Assembly (NCBI GenBank): GCA_963575745.1
Contig: CAUYUJ010015952.1
Span: 173,501-237,500 of the forward strand
Length of the DNA stretch: 64,000 bases
Direction: 5' to 3'
DNA from: Prorocentrum cordatum
Lineage: Eukaryota > Sar > Dinophyceae > Prorocentrales > Prorocentraceae
Part shown: one piece after another, positions 59,973 to 64,000 of the stretch
How the letters are laid out: each line of letters starts with the position of its first letter
How positions within the stretch are numbered: position 1 is the stretch's first letter
Notes under the pieces: model-generated
Databases searched by the model: none
What the model saw: the letters and a program-made list of their open reading frames with translations, nothing else
What the model was told of the DNA's origin: nothing
Position numbers and translations under genes: made by a program

Positions 59973-60282
59973 ATGCTCAGTATGACGGCGCGCGAGACTC
60001 TAAGGTGCGCGAGTAAGGGATGCCGATTTCTGGTCCACTACGACTCCAGGTTCGGCGGCTTCTGCTGCAAACGGTGTCACCTCACGAGCCACTGGGACGT
60101 GCCCGAGCACGGCGCCCAGTGCTACAAGCAGGAGGCCAAGGAAGGCGCTCGGCGCGCCGATCCGCACCCACCGGAGCAGCCCATGGACAGCTCCGCGCTG
60201 AAGGGCGGCGCCGCGCGCGGCGGGCCTTCTGGTGCCCCTCTCAGCGCCCCCCTGCAGCGTTCCGCCGACTCCTGGGAGGACT
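59973..60282 (+). CDS. Small Cys/His zinc-binding protein, exon 1
   Basis: Met at 59973. Residues 12-52 carry CASKGCRFLVHYDSRFGGFC, then CKRCHLTSHWDVPEHGAQC: a compact domain with Cys-x4-Cys, Cys-Cys-x2-Cys and a final His-x3-Cys. It recalls the small FGG(Y/F)CC(x)xC zinc domains common in dinoflagellate proteins of unknown role; this is recollection, not a search. Ends SADSWED at 60282. The exon is interrupted by introner-like element D; removing it gives WEDWRGG in the same frame. Confidence 0.5.
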
Positions 60283-60474
60283 TGATGGGCCTGTTTTCCA
60301 CCACCACCACCACCATAAGTTGGAGGGGGAGGGGGTCCTCCTCCTCCTCCTCCTCCTCCTCCTCCTCCCTCCTCCTCCTCCTCCTCCTCCTCCTCCTCCC
60401 TCCTCCTCCTCCTCTTGCTCCTCCTTCCCCCCTCCAACTTATCGTGGTGGTGGCTGTGGAAGACAGGCCCACCA
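60283..60474. mobile_element. Introner-like TIR element D
   Basis: 192 bp. Left end TGATGGGCCTGTTTTCCACC, right end GACAGGCCCACCA, arms including CACCATAAGTTGGAGGG and CCCTCCAACTTATCGTGGTG, and a (TCC)n core (opposite strand to elements A and B). Perfect 5-bp duplication ggact (60278-60282, 60475-60479). If the splice follows AG on both sides, the intron would be GA...AG, a donor type known in dinoflagellates. Confidence 0.88.
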
Positions 60475-60829
60475 GGACTGGCGCGGCGGCCGGGCGGGGC
60501 GTGCCGCACAGGCCTCGACGTGGGCGCGAGCGCCGCCGCCCAGAGACTACGACGCCCCCGCCGCGGCCCCCGCCGGGCCCACGCCGCCGAGGGCGGCCGC
60601 TGAGGCCGCCGCCCTGGCGCCACCGCGCGCGCGCCTAACGCGGGCGGCGCCGCGCGCGCCTGCGGCCGCCACCGCCGCGGGCGCGGCGGGCAGCGCCGCC
60701 CCTGGCGGCGTCGGGTGCTGCCAGAAGTGCCGCTGGTCCAGGGTGCCCCCAGGACTTCCAAGGGGGGCCCCCTCGGCCTCCAGAGCATCCCTCACGAGGC
60801 CCAGGGGGCCCGAGGGGGCCCCAAGATGA
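60475..60829 (+). CDS. Zinc-binding protein, probable exon 2
   Basis: Continues in frame from exon 1 after removal of element D (DWRGGRAGRAAQAST...) to a stop at 60827-60829. Ala/Arg/Pro-rich throughout, with one further Cys pair (GCCQKCRWSR). Low complexity, so only the first part is supported, by the frame continuity across the element. Confidence 0.35.
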
Positions 60830-61048
60830 CGCGAGAAGCCAGGGGCACCTTGGGCCAGGGGCACCTTTAGCAACCCCCGAGGCGGGGGCGAGGCCCCTGG
60901 GGGCTCGGCTGCCTCCGCGCCCAGCGCGGCCGCGGCCCAGGGGAGAGGCGCGGCGCTGGCACCGGAGGTTCGGGGGCCCCGCGGCGGTGCGGTGACCACG
61001 CTGGGTCGCGGGAGTCGGTGGGGATCCGGGGGACCGCAGGGTCTTGAG

Positions 61049-61208
61049 TTACGTCGGGCGCGTCCCTCTATACAGGAGGAGTATTCAACAATAGTATAAA
61101 AATGATCTGGGGACGATGTTTGGACCATTTTAGATTTTTTTTGAGCACGTTTTGACAATTCCTCTTTTCCGTCCCAAATCCGCCTGTGGGAGGACATGCC
61201 CGACCTAA
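61049..61208. mobile_element. TIR family element 9
   Basis: 160 bp. Left end TTACGTCGGGCGCGTCCCTC, right end GGAGGACATGCCCGACCTAA, interior AATGATCTGGGGACGATG and TTGAGCACGTTTTGACAATT. 8-bp duplication gtcttgag (61041-61048) and gtcttggg (61209-61216), one mismatch. Confidence 0.9.
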
Positions 61209-61216
61209 GTCTTGGG

Positions 61217-63732
61217 CCAATGGGCCGTTCTCCGAGAGTGTCTCAGGTGTCTGGGGCCTCAATGGCACCAAAGCCGTGCGGTGAAGGACCGAGCGGAGAG
61301 GTTATTGGGGATTTCGAGGTCACCGCGCGGTCTGCCACCGAACGGTTTTGGGACACCGTGAGGACTATTAGGAGGACAGGGTCGAGAAGCACGCGAGAGT
61401 CTGATGATCGAGCCGACCCTGCAAAACCCTGTGTGCCTTGGTGTCCTGTCTGTCGCGTGCCATGCCCTTTCCGTGTCTGGAGCGCGTTTCGCCCTCGGAA
61501 GAGGCTTGTGTCACTCGGGTGTCCTTTGCAATCGGTCCCGACTGTGCCCTTCCCTCGCTTGCGCCCTTCAGGGCCTATTGGGGGGGCTTTTGCCGTCACG
61601 GCTGTATCCGCCTCGGGGGGATCCCGGTCAGACACGCATTCCAGGAGAGGTCCTGGCGCCGGGAGCTGTAGTCATCGGTACACCTATTTGTCTTGGCTTC
61701 CCCCAACAGGGGGCAGCCGCGGGCGGCAAGTGGAAGTCGAACTACGACCACCTGCCGCCCCCGCCGCCTGATTGCATGTATCCCGCTGCCTGCGGCAAAC
61801 CCCGCGACCGTGCCAGGGCAACAGCGCAGCAGGGAGGAGGTCGGGTTGAAGACCCACTCGACTTCAACGGCCTGTCTGAACTGGCGCGGATCGTAAGCAT
61901 CCTCTCCTTGTCCGCAGCCTCGTTACCCTCCTCCCTCGAGCTTCGAGTTGCGGACCCTTAGTTCCCTCTATGGACCATGGAGTTGCGGCCCTCGAGCAGA
62001 TGGCGTTTGGAGGCGCCACCCCTCCAGAGTGAGATGAGGCCTTAGCAACACCCTGGCAGCCTCCGAAGAAGGGAGGTGAGCCGCCAGGGTGCGTAGCGGG
62101 GCTATAGGCTACACCTCCCTGTGATCGGGGGCGAGCCCTTCCCCCAAACATCCCAGCCCGAATCTCCTCTCTTCCTGTGGGCGCGGCAGCGCCTCATGAG
62201 TGCGCGGTGCGACTTCCTATTGTCTCGTCGTTCTCTTCTTGCTACGTATTCCTCATGCTCTTGGAGCTCTTTTCTCCGTCATCATCTTTTTCGTCTTCTG
62301 TCCTCCCTCCCCACTCCGTGCGCGTGTGGCGGCATGGAGCTTGGGCAGGGCAGGGTCGGGCTCTCGCCGCGCGCGGTTCTATCGACGACGCCCAGGCTGC
62401 TTGGTCGTCGGCGCGGCTCGTGCACATGTAGATTCTTTCCAGTTTCGGGCCTCTGGGGGGTCGCTGGGGCGTTTGGGGCTGGTCTTTGGGCATCATGCGG
62501 CCAGTCGGGGGGCGGTATGTGGCCATCTTCCAGCCGCGTGCGGTCCGAAAAGGGCGCCAGGGAGCAAAGCCAGGCAGACCAGTTTTCTGACGATGGTCGT
62601 TGGTATGGGAAGGGGCGTCCATTACGATACAGCTTGCGCGAATACCAAACACAACCCTAGTTTTGGAGGGATAGTTACTGCAATGCTCTTCGTGTTTAGG
62701 CTCTCCTCCTCGGAATGCTCCTTCGTCTTGGGTGTCTCCAGCCCTGGGCACTCGGCGAAGGGTCTCATGTGCTTGACCTGCGTTCTTGTGGCCGTGTTCC
62801 CACTGCACCACAGAGGCCCTTCCAGGCAACCCGTGAGCATTCCAGCCCTCCACGGTCGCGCGAGCGGGGCGGCGGACACGCGTGTGGGCTCCCGCACGAT
62901 GCTGTTCAACATGGTCACCGGGGCGAAGGCCGAGGCCCAGGCGGGGACTCACTCACCGTGCCACCGCCTGGGGGGGGGGCCAGGCCTGCACGGTGCGCCT
63001 CCGTGCCCGCCTCCTGCCCGAGGCCACCGCAGACCGATCCCCCCCAGGCGGTGGCCACGGAGACGTCTCCGCCTCGCAGTGGAAGGCGGAGGCGGGGCCC
63101 GCCCCCTGGCAGGAGGCCCCGGGCCGCTCCCGGTCCCCGCCCGCCTGCAGGCTGCGCCGCGCGCCCACGGCCGCCGACGGCGAGGCCGCGGAGGTCCCGG
63201 CAGCGCCAGAAAGGGCCCTCCTCCTCCTCCTCCTCCTCCTCCTCCTCCTCCTCCTCCTCCTCCTCCTCCCGCTCGGCCGCGCGTGGCCGGGGCCACGGGC
63301 CCCAGGATGGCGAGGCAGGGACAGCCTCGCGGCCTCGGCCAGGAGGAGGGCGTGCCCTGGCAGGCCTGGGGCGAGGGCCGGATCGCGCCGGAGCATGCCG
63401 GGACGCACTCGGGGGGCTCCAGGGCGCTCTGGAACGGCCGCGGCGCCCGACGCATCCTCCAGACTCGCCAACCCTCAGAGAGACCCGATTCGTCCTAATC
63501 CGAATTTGTCCTCATTATGCCTGTTCCTTACACAGTAGTGGTGTATAGATGCCCTCTGCGTTGAGCGGGGTCATTCGGGGGGTCAGCACCCCCACCTTTT
63601 GGCACAGGGGGAGGACCTCCTCGGAGCCCCCCGCCCCCCCGCCCCCCCGAGGTCATTCCTCCTCGATCTTCGACTCTGGAAGAGATGGGAGCTTTCTAGT
63701 GGTGACCTCCTTGACACCGGCCGACAGGTGTT
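61217..63732. other. No confident gene
   Basis: GC-rich with open frames on both strands. Short non-repetitive segments (for example GKWKSNYDHLPPPPPDCMYP near 61730 and RTMLFNMVTGAKAEAQAG near 62895) might be exon fragments, but I recognise no domain and cannot link them. A (TCC)n run lies at 63218-63270 without TIR ends. Confidence 0.3.
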
Positions 63733-64000
63733 GATGCGTTTCGCGAGGGGAGCTCGGGTCAAGATCCGCGGATTTGTAGTCAACAGCGACTTCAACGGCT
63801 CCGACGGGAAGGTGGTCGAAATCACCCTCGACCGTCGGTACCACGTGTCCCTGCTTGGCAAGCTGCAGGGCATCACTCTGAGGTGGGTGAAGCAGGATAA
63901 CCTGGAGCACATCAGCGAGGCCCAGGCAGGCAGCAGCTTGCTTGACGGCCTGGTCGTTGGTACTGGCGGTGTGGCCGCCGAGCGGCCGACCTGCGCGGTG
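63733..64000 (+). CDS. Partial gene with an SH3/KOW-like segment, runs off the window
   Basis: Frame open from upstream of the Met at 63733 to the right edge. It gives RGARVKIRGFVVNSDFNGSD, GKVVEITLDRRYHVSLLGK and TLRWVKQDNLEHI. Short modules of the form V-x-I-x-G-x...NG..G.V......R..V.L.....L.VK..NL are frequent in dinoflagellate proteins and look like a small SH3- or KOW-type barrel. An acceptor-like ggccgacag ends at 63723, so the exon may start at 63724. Function not known. Confidence 0.5.

Noticed and set aside
62868-62960. Similarity between RTMLFNMVTG and the 3955 exon (KMMFNSNAI)
   Set aside because: Only a few residues agree; not enough to call a shared family.

Overview
The window reads as nuclear DNA of a dinoflagellate. 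It carries a copy of the dinoflagellate trans-spliced leader, a single-domain voltage-gated cation channel with EF-hands, dinoflagellate-style Ty1/copia and non-LTR retrotransposons, intron-like inverted-repeat inserts and very high GC. I cannot name the genus. There are no bacterial gene features. All convincing coding sequence is on the + strand, and most of it is transposon-derived.

Layout: 1-2660 is a multi-exon histidine phosphatase gene (PXYLP1/acid-phosphatase type) interrupted by an introner-like element. 3160-9130 holds repeats, a relict spliced leader, a broken EF-hand gene and long GGA/TCC/GAT microsatellites. 10220-12425 is a small terminal-inverted-repeat (TIR) element swollen by a 77-bp satellite. 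13525-15667 is an intact ion-channel ORF with probable upstream exons. 19854-26462 is a full-length but frameshifted non-LTR retrotransposon. It starts with the spliced leader, ends in a short A-run and is bounded by a perfect 15-bp target-site duplication. Its target repeat is present uninterrupted at about 3164-3291.

28880-52363 is, on my reading, one ~160-bp TIR element grown to 23.5 kb. Its two ends carry a perfect 8-bp target-site duplication. Inside lie 101-bp and 77-bp satellite arrays, a TIR element full of GGGACAGTGG-like repeats, and a 16-kb Ty1/copia element (29690-45740). The copia element has ~267-bp LTRs, a tRNA primer-binding site, gag with a CCHC knuckle, protease, integrase, RT and RNase H. 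It also has unusual cargo: an RNA 2'-phosphotransferase (Tpt1/KptA) domain, a RING-H2 finger and a methyltransferase-like domain. At least 33 copies of a 14-nt hairpin are scattered through it. All are GCNNG-tetraloop-CNNGC with almost always GNRA loops; the two inner base pairs differ between copies but stay complementary. I regard these hairpins and the Tpt1 domain as the most interesting content.

52372-64000 has further copies of the TIR family, inverted repeats, microsatellites, a small zinc-finger gene containing another introner-like element (59973-60829) and a partial exon running off the right edge.

Three repeat systems recur. (1) A ~160-bp TIR family (ends near TTAAGTCGGGC) with 8-bp target duplications. 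(2) Introner-like elements (ends TGATGNGCC, GGA/TCC core) with 5-bp duplications, lying inside coding sequence so that exact excision restores the frame. (3) Degenerate TCTTGGGGCC tracts. Everything is by-eye reading; no database search was run.
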